Assembly (NCBI RefSeq): GCF_023283885.1
Contig: NZ_JAKILA010000008.1
Coordinates: 1-64,000 of the forward strand
Source of the DNA: Shewanella basaltis
GTDB lineage: Bacteria; Pseudomonadota; Gammaproteobacteria; Enterobacterales; Shewanellaceae
Length of the DNA: 64,000 nucleotides
Direction of reading: 5' to 3'
The notes beneath the pieces were generated by a model. That model searched no databases. It was given only the letters and a program-made list of their open reading frames with translations, and was not told the DNA's origin. Position 1 is the stretch's first letter, and each line of letters opens with the position of its first letter. Position numbers and translations under genes: made by a program. Positions 7,918 to 17,276 of this stretch are shown here, piece after piece.

Positions 7918-8337
7918 ATGTGGATGCAAAAAACAATCTCACTTGCTTCTAAAAAGCGTGGTTTTCATTTAATTACAGACGAGGTGTTATCGCAATTACC
8001 TGAGCTAAAAGAGATTAACGTTGGGTTATTGCATGTATTTATTCAACACACCTCAGCATCATTAACCATTAACGAAAATGCAGATCCGACAGTGCGAGGT
8101 GATATGGAGCGTCATTTCAATGTGCTTGCACCTGAAGGCGCACCTTATTTTAAGCACACATATGAAGGGCTTGATGATATGCCCGCGCACATTAAGTCGA
8201 CGTTAATTGGTGTTAGCCAAACCATACCTATTACTCAGGGATGTTTAAATTTAGGCATTTGGCAAGGGTTGTATTTATGTGAGCACCGCGATAATGCGTC
8301 TTGCAGAACAATTATTGTTACTGTTCACGGTGAATAG
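7918..8337 (+). CDS. YjbQ/UPF0047 family protein
   Basis: This 139-residue cytoplasmic protein of the YjbQ (UPF0047) family has the usual family length. Conserved blocks are HTSASLTINENADP (about 43–56), GDMERHFN (about 60–67) and, near the C-terminus, GTWQ-like GIWQGLYLCEHRD (about 113–125). Members bind divalent metal, and E. coli YjbQ has thiamine-phosphate synthase activity in vitro; the physiological role is unclear. The gene is monocistronic, between two non-coding gaps of about 370 and 250 bp. Confidence 0.9.
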   Translation: MWMQKTISLASKKRGFHLITDEVLSQLPELKEINVGLLHVFIQHTSASLTINENADPTVRGDMERHFNVLAPEGAPYFKHTYEGLDDMPAHIKSTLIGVSQTIPITQGCLNLGIWQGLYLCEHRDNASCRTIIVTVHGE

Positions 8338-8344
8338 TTTATAA

Positions 8345-8379
8345 ACTTAGCCATAGCTAACCGTGTTTCTTGGCTAAGT
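8345..8379 (+). terminator. Possible hairpin after yjbQ-like gene
   Basis: The arms ACTTAGCCA and TGGCTAAGT form a 9-bp perfect stem 8 bases after the stop codon. No T-run follows, so it is a weak terminator candidate. Confidence 0.35.
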
Positions 8380-8593
8380 GACCTTATTGCATGTTTTGTA
8401 CACATCCTTCACGTTTGATTATGACTTTACTTGTGTCAGTAAATGTAAAGATGCTAAATTCAGGCGTCTTATTCATGCAATTAATATTGGTTGTTTAAAT
8501 GGCCTCTGTTGCCGTTAGCTGCATTGAAGTGTTTTGTATATAAAACGGCCCTAAAGATTTTAAAAGAATAACGCATAAAATAGGTGGGTTAAC

Positions 8594-9238
8594 GTGATAT
8601 CTGTATATTTGGTTGACGATCATGAACTTGTGAGAACAGGGATCCGTCGCATTCTAGAAGACGAACGCGGTATTAAAGTTGTTGGCGAAGCGCCCGACGG
8701 CGAAACGGCCGTGCAGTGGTCAAGGCACAATGAAGCCGATGTGATTTTAATGGACATGAACATGCCAGGTATGGGCGGCTTAGAGGCGACACGTAAGATT
8801 TTACGTTATCAGCCTGAAGCTCGGATAATTGTATTAACGGTACAAACAGAAGATCCGTTTCCGACAAAGGTGATGCAAGCTGGCGCATCGGGTTATTTAA
8901 CTAAAGGTTCAACGTCACCAGAAGTACTGAGGGCGATTACTCAAGTGGCGCGCGGTCAACGTTATTTGTCGCCCGAAATCGCCCAACAAATGGCACTTAG
9001 TCAGTTTAATCATTCAGACGAAAACCCATTTAGTAGCTTGTCTGAGCGCGAACTCCAAATTATGTTGATGATCACCAATGGTGAAAAGGTCAATGATATT
9101 TCGGAAAAACTCAACTTAAGCCCTAAAACGGTTAACAGTTATCGCTACCGCTTGTTTGCTAAACTCGGTATTGGTGGTGATGTTGAGTTGACCCGTTTGG
9201 CTATTCGTTACAAAATGCTCGACACAGGTTCATTTTAG
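8594..9238 (+). CDS. uvrY: UvrY/GacA response regulator
   Basis: This 214-residue NarL/FixJ-type regulator has an N-terminal receiver domain with the acidic pocket Asp8/Asp9, phospho-acceptor Asp54 (ILMDMNMPG) and Lys near 104. The C-terminal LuxR-type helix-turn-helix occupies about 145–205 (LSERELQIMLMI, LSPKTVNSYRYRL). It is the partner of the BarA/GacS hybrid kinase and in gammaproteobacteria activates CsrB/C-type small RNAs. The start is GTG, preceded by TAGGTGG. uvrC begins 39 bp downstream, the classic uvrY–uvrC arrangement. Confidence 0.95.
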   Translation: MISVYLVDDHELVRTGIRRILEDERGIKVVGEAPDGETAVQWSRHNEADVILMDMNMPGMGGLEATRKILRYQPEARIIVLTVQTEDPFPTKVMQAGASGYLTKGSTSPEVLRAITQVARGQRYLSPEIAQQMALSQFNHSDENPFSSLSERELQIMLMITNGEKVNDISEKLNLSPKTVNSYRYRLFAKLGIGGDVELTRLAIRYKMLDTGSF

Positions 9239-9277
9239 TTGCGATTATTCCGCGTAACGCATTAAGTAGCTTTAATC

Positions 9278-11110
9278 ATGTCTAGTGGTTTTAATGCCAA
9301 GTCTTTTTTAAAAACGGTGACCAGCGCACCTGGCGTGTATCGAATGTACGATATACGCCAACAAGTGATTTATGTTGGTAAAGCCAAAGATCTTAAAAAA
9401 CGCCTCAGTTCTTATTTTCGTAGCAATATTCCTAGCGTTAAAACGCAGGCATTGGTGTCGCATATTGACCACATCGATGTGACTGTGACCCATAGCGAAA
9501 CTGACGCGCTGTTACTCGAAAACGATTACATCAAGCAGTACATGCCCAAATATAATGTGCTGCTGCGTGATGACAAGTCATATCCGTATATTTTACTCAG
9601 TGGCCATAAACACCCAAGGCTTGCCTATCACCGTGGCCCTAAGCGTGAAAAAGGCCATTATTTTGGACCTTATCCTAACGGTGGCGCAGTACGCGAAAGT
9701 TTGCACTTAATGCAAAAGCTGTTTCCAATTCGTCAATGTGATGACTTGTACTATAAGTCGCGTTCTCGTCCATGCTTACAATATCAGCTCGATCGTTGCA
9801 GTGCGCCTTGTGTTGGGATTGTGAGCGATAAAGAATACAGCGAACAAGTTAAACTGGCAGGGCTGTTTTTACGCGGCAAAGACAAGCAGGTTATTAGCCA
9901 GCTGGTGGCCAAAATGGAAACGGCAGCGGTTGAAATGGAGTACGAACAAGCGGCTCAATACCGCGATCAAATTACCGCATTAAGGCGTGTTGCCGAACAA
10001 CAAGAAGTGTCTAATCACAAAGGTGATATGGATGTGATAGGGGTTAATTATGCCTCTGGTATCGCTTGCTTTCACTTGTTGTTTATTCGTGATGGAAAAA
10101 TTTTTGGTAGCCGTAGTTATTATCCTTCAGTGCCTGCTGAAACCGACATTGAAGAAGTGTTATCTTCTTTCTTGGCTCAGTTTTATCTCAATGCAGATAT
10201 TCAACGTACCATTCCTAAAGAAGTCATTTTAAGCCATTCTTTTGATGGCATAACAGAGCTTGAAGCTTCGATAGAGCAGGCGTTAGATAAGAAGTTTGAA
10301 CTTAAAACCAATGTGCGTGGCGATAGAGCTAACTTTTTACGGTTAGCGATAACAAATGCTAGCAATGCTGTTGCCACTCGGTTATCGCACAAAAATACCG
10401 TCGAGCAACGTTTCCAATTATTAGAAGAAGCATTAGAGCTTAATGAACCGATTAAACGCATGGAATGCTTTGATATTAGCCATACGATGGGAGAAAGCAC
10501 GGTAGCGTCTTGCGTGGTATTTAACCGTGAAGGTCCACATAAAGCGGATTATCGTCGCTACAATATCAGTGGCATTACTGGTGGTGATGATTATGCAGCG
10601 ATGGAGCAGGCCATTAGTCGACGTTTTGATAAAATTGACAACAACGGCAAAGTACCAGACCTTTTATTTATTGACGGTGGTATTGGTCAGCTTAGAGTGG
10701 CGCAAACCATTGTCGATGAAAAGTGCGTTAAGATTGATAACCCTCCTCTGCTAATCTGTGTGACCAAAGGCGAGGGGCGTAAAGCGGGGTTAGAAACGTT
10801 TACCGTGGGTGGCAGTGAGCAAACCTTTGATATACCGAGCGACTCACCTGCATTTCACCTTATTTTGCATATTCGTGACGAGTCACATCGTTTTGCGATA
10901 ACCGGTCATAGAAATAAACGTCAAAAAACGCGTAACACTTCAACACTCGAATCAATCCCAGGAGTGGGCCCTAAAAGACGTAAAGCGTTGCTGCAACACC
11001 TTGGCGGAATACAAGAAGTCAAAGGTGCGAGTGTGGCTGAATTAATAAAAGTACCCGGAATTAGCTTAGAAATGGCACAAACAATTCACGATACATTGCG
11101 AGGGGGCTAA
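9278..11110 (+). CDS. uvrC: Excinuclease ABC subunit C
   Basis: This 610-residue nucleotide-excision-repair endonuclease makes both incisions after UvrAB loads on a lesion. The GIY-YIG domain covers residues 10–95 ([25 protein letters not shown]). A UVR/UvrB-binding motif lies around 205–240, and the RNase H-like 3' domain around 390–540 ([34 protein letters not shown]). A C-terminal helix-hairpin-helix pair follows ([19 protein letters not shown]). Length matches E. coli UvrC. It is in an operon with uvrY and pgsA. Confidence 0.97.
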   Translation: MSSGFNAKSFLKTVTSAPGVYRMYDIRQQVIYVGKAKDLKKRLSSYFRSNIPSVKTQALVSHIDHIDVTVTHSETDALLLENDYIKQYMPKYNVLLRDDKSYPYILLSGHKHPRLAYHRGPKREKGHYFGPYPNGGAVRESLHLMQKLFPIRQCDDLYYKSRSRPCLQYQLDRCSAPCVGIVSDKEYSEQVKLAGLFLRGKDKQVISQLVAKMETAAVEMEYEQAAQYRDQITALRRVAEQQEVSNHKGDMDVIGVNYASGIACFHLLFIRDGKIFGSRSYYPSVPAETDIEEVLSSFLAQFYLNADIQRTIPKEVILSHSFDGITELEASIEQALDKKFELKTNVRGDRANFLRLAITNASNAVATRLSHKNTVEQRFQLLEEALELNEPIKRMECFDISHTMGESTVASCVVFNREGPHKADYRRYNISGITGGDDYAAMEQAISRRFDKIDNNGKVPDLLFIDGGIGQLRVAQTIVDEKCVKIDNPPLLICVTKGEGRKAGLETFTVGGSEQTFDIPSDSPAFHLILHIRDESHRFAITGHRNKRQKTRNTSTLESIPGVGPKRRKALLQHLGGIQEVKGASVAELIKVPGISLEMAQTIHDTLRGG

Positions 11111-11154
11111 AATTAAGGCAAGATTGGCGCTGCTTCTGACAAATTGGTCTTTTT

Positions 11155-11703
11155 ATGCCGTTTAATGTACCTATTGCACTGACATTATTTCGTATTGCCT
11201 TGTTGCCTGTATTTGTAGTGATTTTTTATCTCCCCTACACTTGGGCTCCTTTTGTTGCCGCATTTATTTTTTGGCTTGCAGCACTAACTGATTGGTTAGA
11301 TGGTTATGCTGCACGTAAATTAGGGCAATTAACGCGTTTTGGTGCCTTTTTAGATCCTGTAGCAGATAAAGTCATGGTATCTACCGCCTTAGTGTTATTG
11401 GTGCAACAAAACGACAATATGTATTTAACGTTAGCGTCCTTGTTTATGATTGGCCGTGAAATTGTGATTTCAGCACTGCGAGAGTGGATGGCCGAAATAG
11501 GCAAACGCGGTGTAGTTGCAGTGTCGTGGATTGGCAAATACAAAACGGCAGCGCAAATGGCGGCAATTGTTGGACTGATTTGGAAGCCAACACCATTACT
11601 TACTGACTTAGCATTTGCATTGTTTTATGTTGCAGCAGCACTGACGTTCTGGTCGATGATGAGTTATATTTCAGCAGCTTGGAAAGATTTAACGGCTGAA
11701 TAG
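11155..11703 (+). CDS. pgsA: CDP-diacylglycerol–glycerol-3-phosphate 3-phosphatidyltransferase
   Basis: This 182-residue inner-membrane enzyme makes phosphatidylglycerol phosphate, the first committed step to phosphatidylglycerol and cardiolipin. The CDP-alcohol phosphotransferase signature is complete: Asp49-Gly50-x2-Ala53-Arg54, Gly63, Asp67 and Asp71 ([10 protein letters not shown] and [10 protein letters not shown]). Four to six hydrophobic helices are visible. It follows uvrC by 44 bp, then the tRNA cluster, an order conserved with E. coli. Confidence 0.95.
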   Translation: MPFNVPIALTLFRIALLPVFVVIFYLPYTWAPFVAAFIFWLAALTDWLDGYAARKLGQLTRFGAFLDPVADKVMVSTALVLLVQQNDNMYLTLASLFMIGREIVISALREWMAEIGKRGVVAVSWIGKYKTAAQMAAIVGLIWKPTPLLTDLAFALFYVAAALTFWSMMSYISAAWKDLTAE

Positions 11704-11765
11704 CATAATAATAGTTCAATGAGTTTATTTAGTGCGCAAACAGTCAATATTGCGTAAATCAATAA

Positions 11766-11793
11766 TTGACACACGAGGTTTATTCGGTAGAAT
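11766..11793 (+). promoter_or_regulatory. Stable-RNA type promoter for tRNA Gly-Cys-Leu
   Basis: The −35 box is TTGACA (11766–11771), followed by a 16-bp spacer and the −10 box TAGAAT (11788–11793). A GC-rich discriminator follows, as in growth-rate-controlled stable RNA promoters. It lies about 140 bp before the intact tRNA-Gly. Confidence 0.6.
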
Positions 11794-11861
11794 GCCTCCC
11801 CGTAGACAAGAGATGAGTCGGCGTAAAGCGCTAGGCTAGTATATTAAACATCACAGTTTAC

Positions 11862-11883
11862 GCGAAATTAGCTCAGTTGATAG
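11862..11883 (+). pseudogene. Truncated tRNA-Gly relic
   Basis: The 22 bases GCGAAATTAGCTCAGTTGAT + AG nearly repeat the 5' acceptor arm and D-arm start of the intact tRNA-Gly 69 bp downstream (two substitutions). No anticodon stem, T-arm or CCA end follows. It looks like the leftover of a tandem tRNA-Gly copy lost by internal deletion. Confidence 0.6.
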
Positions 11884-11930
11884 ATTGAAAAACAGTATCT
11901 TATTGATGAGCAGTTCAAAAGATTGAAAAC

Positions 11931-12006
11931 GCGACATTAGCTCAGTTGGTAGAGCGATACCTTGCCAAGGTATAGGTCATCGGTTCGAACCCGATATGTC
12001 GCTCCA
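11931..12006 (+). tRNA. tRNA-Gly (GCC)
   Basis: This 76-nt cloverleaf includes an encoded CCA. The acceptor arms GCGACAT and ATGTCGC pair perfectly. The anticodon loop is TTGCCAA (anticodon GCC), and the T-loop is GGTTCGAAC. It is the first of a Gly–Cys–Leu cluster behind pgsA, as glyW–cysT–leuZ in E. coli. Confidence 0.97.
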
Positions 12007-12046
12007 ATTTCTTACTTTATCCGATGGGTTTGAAATTGGTATATGT

Positions 12047-12120
12047 GGCGCGATGGCAGAATGGCTATGCTGCGGATTGCAAATCCGTCGATCTCGGTTC
12101 GACTCCGGGTCGCGCCTCCA
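12047..12120 (+). tRNA. tRNA-Cys (GCA)
   Basis: This 74-nt cloverleaf with encoded CCA has acceptor arms GGCGCGA and TCGCGCC. The anticodon loop ATTGCAAAT gives GCA, and the T-loop is GGTTCGACTCC. Confidence 0.97.
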
Positions 12121-12168
12121 CGAATTGAGTTTAATGGTTACTTTAGGTAACGGTTAACAAAACACTTT

Positions 12169-12254
12169 GCCCGAGTGGTGGAATCGGTAGACACAAGGGA
12201 TTTAAAATCCCTCGCTGAATAAGCGTGCCGGTTCAAGTCCGGCCTCGGGTACCA
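12169..12254 (+). tRNA. tRNA-Leu (TAA)
   Basis: This 86-nt class II tRNA has a long variable arm and encoded CCA. The acceptor arms are GCCCGAG and CTCGGGT. The anticodon loop ATTTAAAAT gives TAA. It is followed by a strong terminator. Confidence 0.97.
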
Positions 12255-12290
12255 TTATTTATAGTAAGAAATTACATACGTAAGTATGGT

Positions 12291-12326
12291 GCAAAAAAGC
12301 CTCGACATTAGTCGGGGCTTTTTTGC
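12291..12326 (+). terminator. Rho-independent terminator of the tRNA operon
   Basis: A near-perfect stem runs from GCAAAAAAGCCTCGAC to GTCGGGGCTTTTTTGC with loop ATTA. The descending arm includes a T6 run. The A-tract on the other side also makes it potentially bidirectional. Confidence 0.85.
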
Positions 12327-12455
12327 ATCTGCCAGTTGAGTTTTCATATTCAAAAACCAGAAGAGAAAAAATAAATCGCTATTCCTGTGCGTTTCTAATC
12401 ATTTGCATGTGTTTAATGGATACAGTTTTCGGTATGTCTGTACAGCGGTGCTATT

Positions 12456-12653
12456 TAACCTGAGTTCGGGATAATAAACGCCTTTCAAACAGTCCTTTGT
12501 ACTGTTAACTGCGTTGAATCGACTTGCAATAGGCTAGCTATTGACGCGTCAATTCGCCTTGTTAGCAGAACAAATGACAAGCTTGAAAGTGAGAAAGGAT
12601 AACATGTTGATTTTAAATAGCATAAGTTCATCCCTTATCCCGAACTCAGGTTA
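12456..12653 (+). mobile_element. ~200-bp MITE-like element, family A copy 1 (diverged)
   Basis: The ends are inverted repeats: TAACCTGAGTTCGGGATAA at the left and TTATCCCGAACTCAGGTTA at the right, perfectly complementary. The interior shares long blocks with copies 2 and 3 (ACGCCTTTCAA, TTGCAATAGGCTAGCTATTG, TTCGCCTTGTTAGCA). It contains no ORF. Confidence 0.75.
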
Positions 12654-12742
12654 TTTAGTTTTTGATATGTCGACCGATAAATTTTTAATGATGTTAAAAA
12701 TTTTGGCAAAATCCTAACGAATTTCCAGCAGTGTTTTATAGT

Positions 12743-12941
12743 TAACCTCAGCTCTGGATAACAAACGCCTTTCAAGCAGTCCTTTGCCTTCCTCACTGCG
12801 TTGAATTAACTTGCAATAGGCTAGCTATTGACGCGTTAATTCGCCTTGTTAGCAAAGCAAATCACAAGCTTGACAGTGGATTTTAGTCAATCTATTGATT
12901 TATATCGTTATCAATACATCTCTTATCCAGAGTTGAGGTTA
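12743..12941 (+). mobile_element. ~200-bp MITE-like element, family A copy 2
   Basis: The left end is TAACCTCAGCTCTGGATAA and the right end is TTATCCAGAGTTGAGGTTA. It is nearly base-for-base identical to copy 3 at 15005 (only a handful of differences), so both moved or were duplicated recently. It lies 80 bp upstream of the chemotaxis receptor start, between that gene and the tRNA terminator. Confidence 0.8.
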
Positions 12942-13023
12942 GTTAGGTATATCAGTTTAATCGGTCTGTCATTCAATAATGAAAGACAACACCATGTTCC
13001 AAGACAATGATTTAGGAGCGACA

Positions 13024-14901
13024 ATGAGTGCAAAATTAAAGTTAGTGAGCTTTATTGGCGGTTTGTTTGCTGTGGTCATTATATTGATCACCACCGTGAG
13101 CTACTTAAACTTTAAAGCATCATCTGTGCATGATTACAGCGAAAAGCTCAGTAACGAGGCTCATCTCATTGCCGATGCATTAGAACAAAGGATGCTGCGC
13201 TATTTTGACACCTTAACACTGGTTGCTGGCAATATGCCAATTGATGAGGGGCAACTCAATGTCGATGAAATTAAGCGCCAGTTAGCTCAATTAGAACAAA
13301 AACTTGGCGTGTTAGAAGCCTATATTGGCCTGGAAAATGGCGTGACGTATTTGCCTAGTGGCGTTATTCCAAACTTTAGCGCAGTTGAGCTTAAGCGTGA
13401 ATGGTATATTAGAGCTTTTGCAGGTGAGCAGTACATTGTCACTACGCCCTATATTAGTAGTACAGGTACTCCTGTGATGGCTGTTGCCGTTCCTGTTATT
13501 CGAGGTGGTAAAACCATTGCGGTGTTGTGTATCAATATTGGGGTGCAATCGATTACTGACTTTATTGCAGGCTTGTCTGATAGTGGTCAATTATATGTAA
13601 GCCGCGAAGATGGATTTATTTTAGCGTCTAAGTATACAGAGCAAATAGGTAAAAACTTATTTGATGTACAACCCGATTTTGCCCCGTTTAAAAACAGCGA
13701 TTCAACGGGGATTAATTATCAACAAGCCGGCGAAGATTACTTTGCACTTAATGCAAAGTTATCCACTTTAGGTTGGAGCGTTTGGTCTTGGGATCGTTGG
13801 CAGCATATTAATGCAGCATCAACTGCCAATTTAATCTTGAGTATCGGCATTGCTGTGTTGGCTTTATTGGCGTCATTAACATTGACTTATGTATTGGTGA
13901 CACGTTTGATGTATCGCCCTATTGGTGGTGAGCCAACTGATATTGAAGATATTGTTAAGCGTGTGGCTAAAGGTGACTTATCTGCTGCAGGTATTGGAAC
14001 GGGTGATGAAACTGGGGTTTACGCAGCTACGTTAGTGATGGCAAAGCAGCTTACCTCAACATTACAACGCATAAATAGCGCCAGTGCTGAGTTGGTTAAA
14101 TCATCGGACAAGATGTTTTCAGCAGCATCAAGTGTTAGCCAAAGTTCCGAGTCGCAAATGCTGCAGTTAGAGCAAACATCGACGGCAATGAATCAAATGA
14201 CGGTTACCGTTGATGAAGTTGCTCGTAATGCCATGCAGGCATCGACAGCAGCAGACGAAGCCCAAAAGTCATCAGAGGGTGGGATCGAAATCGTCAATCA
14301 AATGAATAGTGAAATAACCACTCTTGTTGGCGGATTAGATAAAGTCGTGTCTGTAACGACTCGGCTTGAGCAAGAAACTCAGCGTATTGGCGGCATTTTA
14401 GATGTGATAGATAGCATTTCAGAGCAAACCAATCTTTTAGCGCTCAATGCAGCTATTGAGGCTGCGCGAGCCGGCGAGCATGGTCGCGGCTTTGCTGTAG
14501 TGGCTGACGAAGTAAGAAATTTGGCGAATCGTACCAAAGAGAGCACTCGTGAAATTCAAGATATGATCAGTAAATTGCAAACTGAAGCCAAAGAGTCTGT
14601 AAGCTTGATGCAAGTGAATATGAACAATGCGCAAAGCACCGCGGCGCGCTCTGCCAGTGCAAACGAAGCATTAGTGGCGATATTGCAGTCTGTGTCGATG
14701 ATTTTAGATATGAATAATCAAATTGCCACGGCAGCAGAAGAACAAACCCATGTGGCTGCCGACATTAATCAAAGTATTGTTGCGATAAATGATTTGGCAA
14801 AAGACACCTTTGATAGTGCGCAAAGTAATAGCCAAACTGCGACTGAATTAAAAAGTATTTCTTCGCAGCTGAACAAGTCTGTCGAGGTGTTTACTTTTTA
14901 A
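13024..14901 (+). CDS. Methyl-accepting chemotaxis protein with dCache sensor
   Basis: This transmembrane chemoreceptor is about 625 residues long. Membrane span 1 lies at about 7–29. A periplasmic double-Cache-like ligand domain covers about 30–265 (contains [10 protein letters not shown] and [18 protein letters not shown], typical of dCache_1). Span 2 lies at about 267–292, then a HAMP segment, then the signalling helix pair. The highly conserved hairpin tip [20 protein letters not shown] is near residue 468. No C-terminal pentapeptide tether is present. I start at 13024 because TTAGGAG sits 7 bases upstream; an in-frame ATG at 12979 has no such site. Ligand unknown; many dCache receptors sense amino acids or carboxylates. 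The gene is bracketed by family A MITE copies. Confidence 0.93.
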   Translation: MSAKLKLVSFIGGLFAVVIILITTVSYLNFKASSVHDYSEKLSNEAHLIADALEQRMLRYFDTLTLVAGNMPIDEGQLNVDEIKRQLAQLEQKLGVLEAYIGLENGVTYLPSGVIPNFSAVELKREWYIRAFAGEQYIVTTPYISSTGTPVMAVAVPVIRGGKTIAVLCINIGVQSITDFIAGLSDSGQLYVSREDGFILASKYTEQIGKNLFDVQPDFAPFKNSDSTGINYQQAGEDYFALNAKLSTLGWSVWSWDRWQHINAASTANLILSIGIAVLALLASLTLTYVLVTRLMYRPIGGEPTDIEDIVKRVAKGDLSAAGIGTGDETGVYAATLVMAKQLTSTLQRINSASAELVKSSDKMFSAASSVSQSSESQMLQLEQTSTAMNQMTVTVDEVARNAMQASTAADEAQKSSEGGIEIVNQMNSEITTLVGGLDKVVSVTTRLEQETQRIGGILDVIDSISEQTNLLALNAAIEAARAGEHGRGFAVVADEVRNLANRTKESTREIQDMISKLQTEAKESVSLMQVNMNNAQSTAARSASANEALVAILQSVSMILDMNNQIATAAEEQTHVAADINQSIVAINDLAKDTFDSAQSNSQTATELKSISSQLNKSVEVFTF

Positions 14902-14937
14902 GTCTTAGATTAAGCTTTTTGTAAGCTTAATTGATTA

Positions 14938-14975
14938 CGCCCGTTGCCTGTTTTTTAGCATGAACGGGCGTTTTT
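14938..14975 (+). terminator. Rho-independent terminator after the chemotaxis receptor
   Basis: The arms CGCCCGTT and AACGGGCG are followed by TTTTT, 37 bp past the stop codon. Confidence 0.8.
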
Positions 14976-15004
14976 AGCGACAATGTGGCACGCTATTAAT
15001 TGAT

Positions 15005-15202
15005 TAACCTCAGCTCTGGATAACAAACGCCTTTCAAGCAGTCCTTTGCCTTCCTCACTGCGTTGAATTAACTTGCAATAGGCTATCTATTGACGCGTTA
15101 ATTCGCCTTGTTAGCAAAACAAATCACAAGCTTGACAGTGGATTTTGGTCAATCTATTGATTTATATCGTTATCAATACATCTCTTATCCAGAGTTGAGG
15201 TT
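15005..15202 (+). mobile_element. ~200-bp MITE-like element, family A copy 3
   Basis: It has the same orientation and almost the same sequence as copy 2 at 12743, with the inverted ends TAACCTCAGCTCTGGATAA / TTATCCAGAGTTGAGGTT. It lies immediately after the receptor terminator. Confidence 0.8.
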
Positions 15203-15208
15203 GATTAA

Positions 15209-15243
15209 TAAATTTAGTGGGGTCAGAAATTTAGTGGTGTCAG
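15209..15243. repeat. Short tandem repeat, two ~17-bp units
   Basis: AATTTAGTGGGGTCAGA is followed directly by AATTTAGTGGTGTCAGA. The motif is reminiscent of tips I associate with REP-type repeats near Y1 transposases in Shewanella, but this is from memory. Confidence 0.4.
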
Positions 15244-15368
15244 AATAAAATTTAATAAAATCAGTTCAATCTTGTTCTTTAAGCTAATTGTGTCCAAAAG
15301 CGAGTTGGTCTTTGCTTAAAAATATTTAAATTCAACTCTGGACTTGAGGTTGGAATGGCTGGGGTGAT

Positions 15369-15400
15369 CCAAAAGAGGATTGCTGTTGATCCCCTTTTGG
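15369..15400 (-). terminator. Hairpin behind panP
   Basis: CCAAAAGAGGAT and ATCCCCTTTTGG form a 12-bp stem with one G·T-type mismatch, 26 bp past the panP stop. There is no long T-run, so termination activity is uncertain. Confidence 0.4.
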
Positions 15401-15426
15401 CTCGTGCAGGGTGGAACCTTGCGATC

Positions 15427-17079
15427 TTAAGTATTTGCGGCCAACTCCATCAGCTGCGGTAAAAATTCATTGTCTAATTGGGCTATTTCAACTTGTTCAG
15501 CCAGCACATCATGTAATATTTGCTCATTGGTGAGCGGATTGGCTAACACCACTCTGAATACTGTGGTGGGTTGCCTGAAGTATTTAGCGGGTTTTATACG
15601 GGTACGCGATACAAACGATTTACCCTGTTCGCGTTGATGCTTTTGAATGAATTGGGTTAAACCATCAAGAAGCTCGTTGATTTGACGAACCAAAAGATCG
15701 TTATTATTGGCGACAGCATCGTCAAGTAACGTTTGTACTGCGCTGGGGATGTATCGATAAGTGAGTAAACACAGCTCTGGTTTAGTGACTAATTCAAACT
15801 CTGAGTGTTGTTTGATAATGGATGCGAAATAACGGGCTTTTTCTAGGCTGTTATTGATCAAAATCTCATAGCCGTCGCGGCCAATAATCTGTAAACAAGC
15901 ATGTACCAGCATAGCCATGCCTGGGCGAGAGCCCTCTAGTGTTTGGCTGCCTAAATCTTTAGAACCCACTCGTAAAATATATTCTGCATGATGCACAATG
16001 GCTTGTGCTAGCTCAGGATCTTTAAATATCACCATGCCAGCCCCCATTGGCACATACATTTGTTTATGGGCATCTATGGTCACTGAGTCTGCAAGCTCTA
16101 TGCCTTTGAGTAAATGACGATATTTGTTTGATAACAGGCTCGCACCGCCCCAAGCTGCGTCAACGTGAAAGTGGCAGTGCAACTCAGCTGCGAGTTCGGC
16201 CAGTTCTGTGAGTGGGTCAACATTACCCGTTTCTGTGGTGCCAGCTACACCCACAATCGCCATCACTTTAATATTTTGCGCCGCTAATTTTTTTGCCGCC
16301 TGACGCATCGCATCTACGTCGACTTTATTATTTTCATCGGTTGCGATGCTGATAATGTTGTCACGGCCAATTCCGAGTAAATCAGCCGCTTTACCAAGCG
16401 AGTAATGGCTGCGTTCAGAGACTAAAATTGCGATATCGTCAAAACCATAAAAACGAAGGGCTTTGGTCATACCTTCGCGGGTGATCCCTTTAAAATCACC
16501 TTGTGCTTTAAGTAAACGGTTGCGCGCTATCCATAATGCGGTGATGTTGGCCACTGTTCCACCGGAACAAAAGGCGCCAAGGGAGTGGTTCGCGCTGTGC
16601 ATCCATTGATCATAAAAATTGCTGGGTTGTTGGTACACTAAATGGTGCATCATGCCCAGCACTTGACGCTCAAGTGGCGTGAAAGCTTTGGATGTTTCAA
16701 TTTTAACTAAATTTTGGTTTAGCCCCACCATCATTTTAGATAACGGTAATACAAAGTATGGTAGGGCAGAGGTCATGTGGCCAATAAAGCTTGGCGCGGC
16801 GGTATGGACAGAGTGTGCGACCAGATTTTGCATGATTTCATCAGCATAATCAGATACAAAGGTTGGATCTGCAGGTATTTGATATGCATTAAAATCTGTT
16901 TCTATTTCAGATAATGGCTTTTCTAAGGCGGCAATACTGTTACCTAAAAAACCGGCTAAGTCTTGAGATAACCTCTGTTCAATAATGCTTAACGTCGATG
17001 TTGCATCTTCAGGTGCAGTAAAAATGCGCAGTAAACTGTCTGCTGAAGCTTGTGCTTGACGGGTGATTTTTGAGGTCAT
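15427..17079 (-). CDS. panP: Pyridoxal-dependent aspartate 1-decarboxylase (PanP type)
   Basis: This 550-residue group II PLP decarboxylase resembles glutamate decarboxylase. The Schiff-base lysine is Lys339 in VTIDAHKQMY, and the PLP-stacking and phosphate region HVDAAWGG lies at 305–312. The substrate-pocket block FCSGGTVANITAL starts at 170. Family members in Vibrio and Shewanella convert L-aspartate to β-alanine for pantothenate/CoA synthesis and replace the self-cleaving PanD. I name it panP because of the long N-terminal extension (about 90 residues) and typical length near 550; a glutamate or tyrosine substrate cannot be excluded by eye. It is transcribed alone, with the glycerate kinase gene about 200 bp upstream in the same direction. 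Confidence 0.88.
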   Translation of the reverse strand: MTSKITRQAQASADSLLRIFTAPEDATSTLSIIEQRLSQDLAGFLGNSIAALEKPLSEIETDFNAYQIPADPTFVSDYADEIMQNLVAHSVHTAAPSFIGHMTSALPYFVLPLSKMMVGLNQNLVKIETSKAFTPLERQVLGMMHHLVYQQPSNFYDQWMHSANHSLGAFCSGGTVANITALWIARNRLLKAQGDFKGITREGMTKALRFYGFDDIAILVSERSHYSLGKAADLLGIGRDNIISIATDENNKVDVDAMRQAAKKLAAQNIKVMAIVGVAGTTETGNVDPLTELAELAAELHCHFHVDAAWGGASLLSNKYRHLLKGIELADSVTIDAHKQMYVPMGAGMVIFKDPELAQAIVHHAEYILRVGSKDLGSQTLEGSRPGMAMLVHACLQIIGRDGYEILINNSLEKARYFASIIKQHSEFELVTKPELCLLTYRYIPSAVQTLLDDAVANNNDLLVRQINELLDGLTQFIQKHQREQGKSFVSRTRIKPAKYFRQPTTVFRVVLANPLTNEQILHDVLAEQVEIAQLDNEFLPQLMELAANT

Positions 17080-17276
17080 TGTACTTGCCGTTAAGGTGAA
17101 AACCGCATCCCAAAGACAAGGACTGATGCGTTAAATTGACCGCAATGCCTAAGGGACGAAATGAGGGTGCTAACTTTACTGTAAGCTAGGCTTTGCTTCA
17201 AGTCTTTATGCAGTTTACACATTACCTGCGCTGACATTATTGGCGTTGTAAGTGCAGGTAGTCAGTGAAGGGACGT

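Noticed and set aside
12979..13023. Longer N-terminus for the chemotaxis receptor
   Set aside because: No ribosome-binding site for ATG 12979, whereas TTAGGAG stands right before ATG 13024, and the shorter form starts with the membrane anchor as usual.
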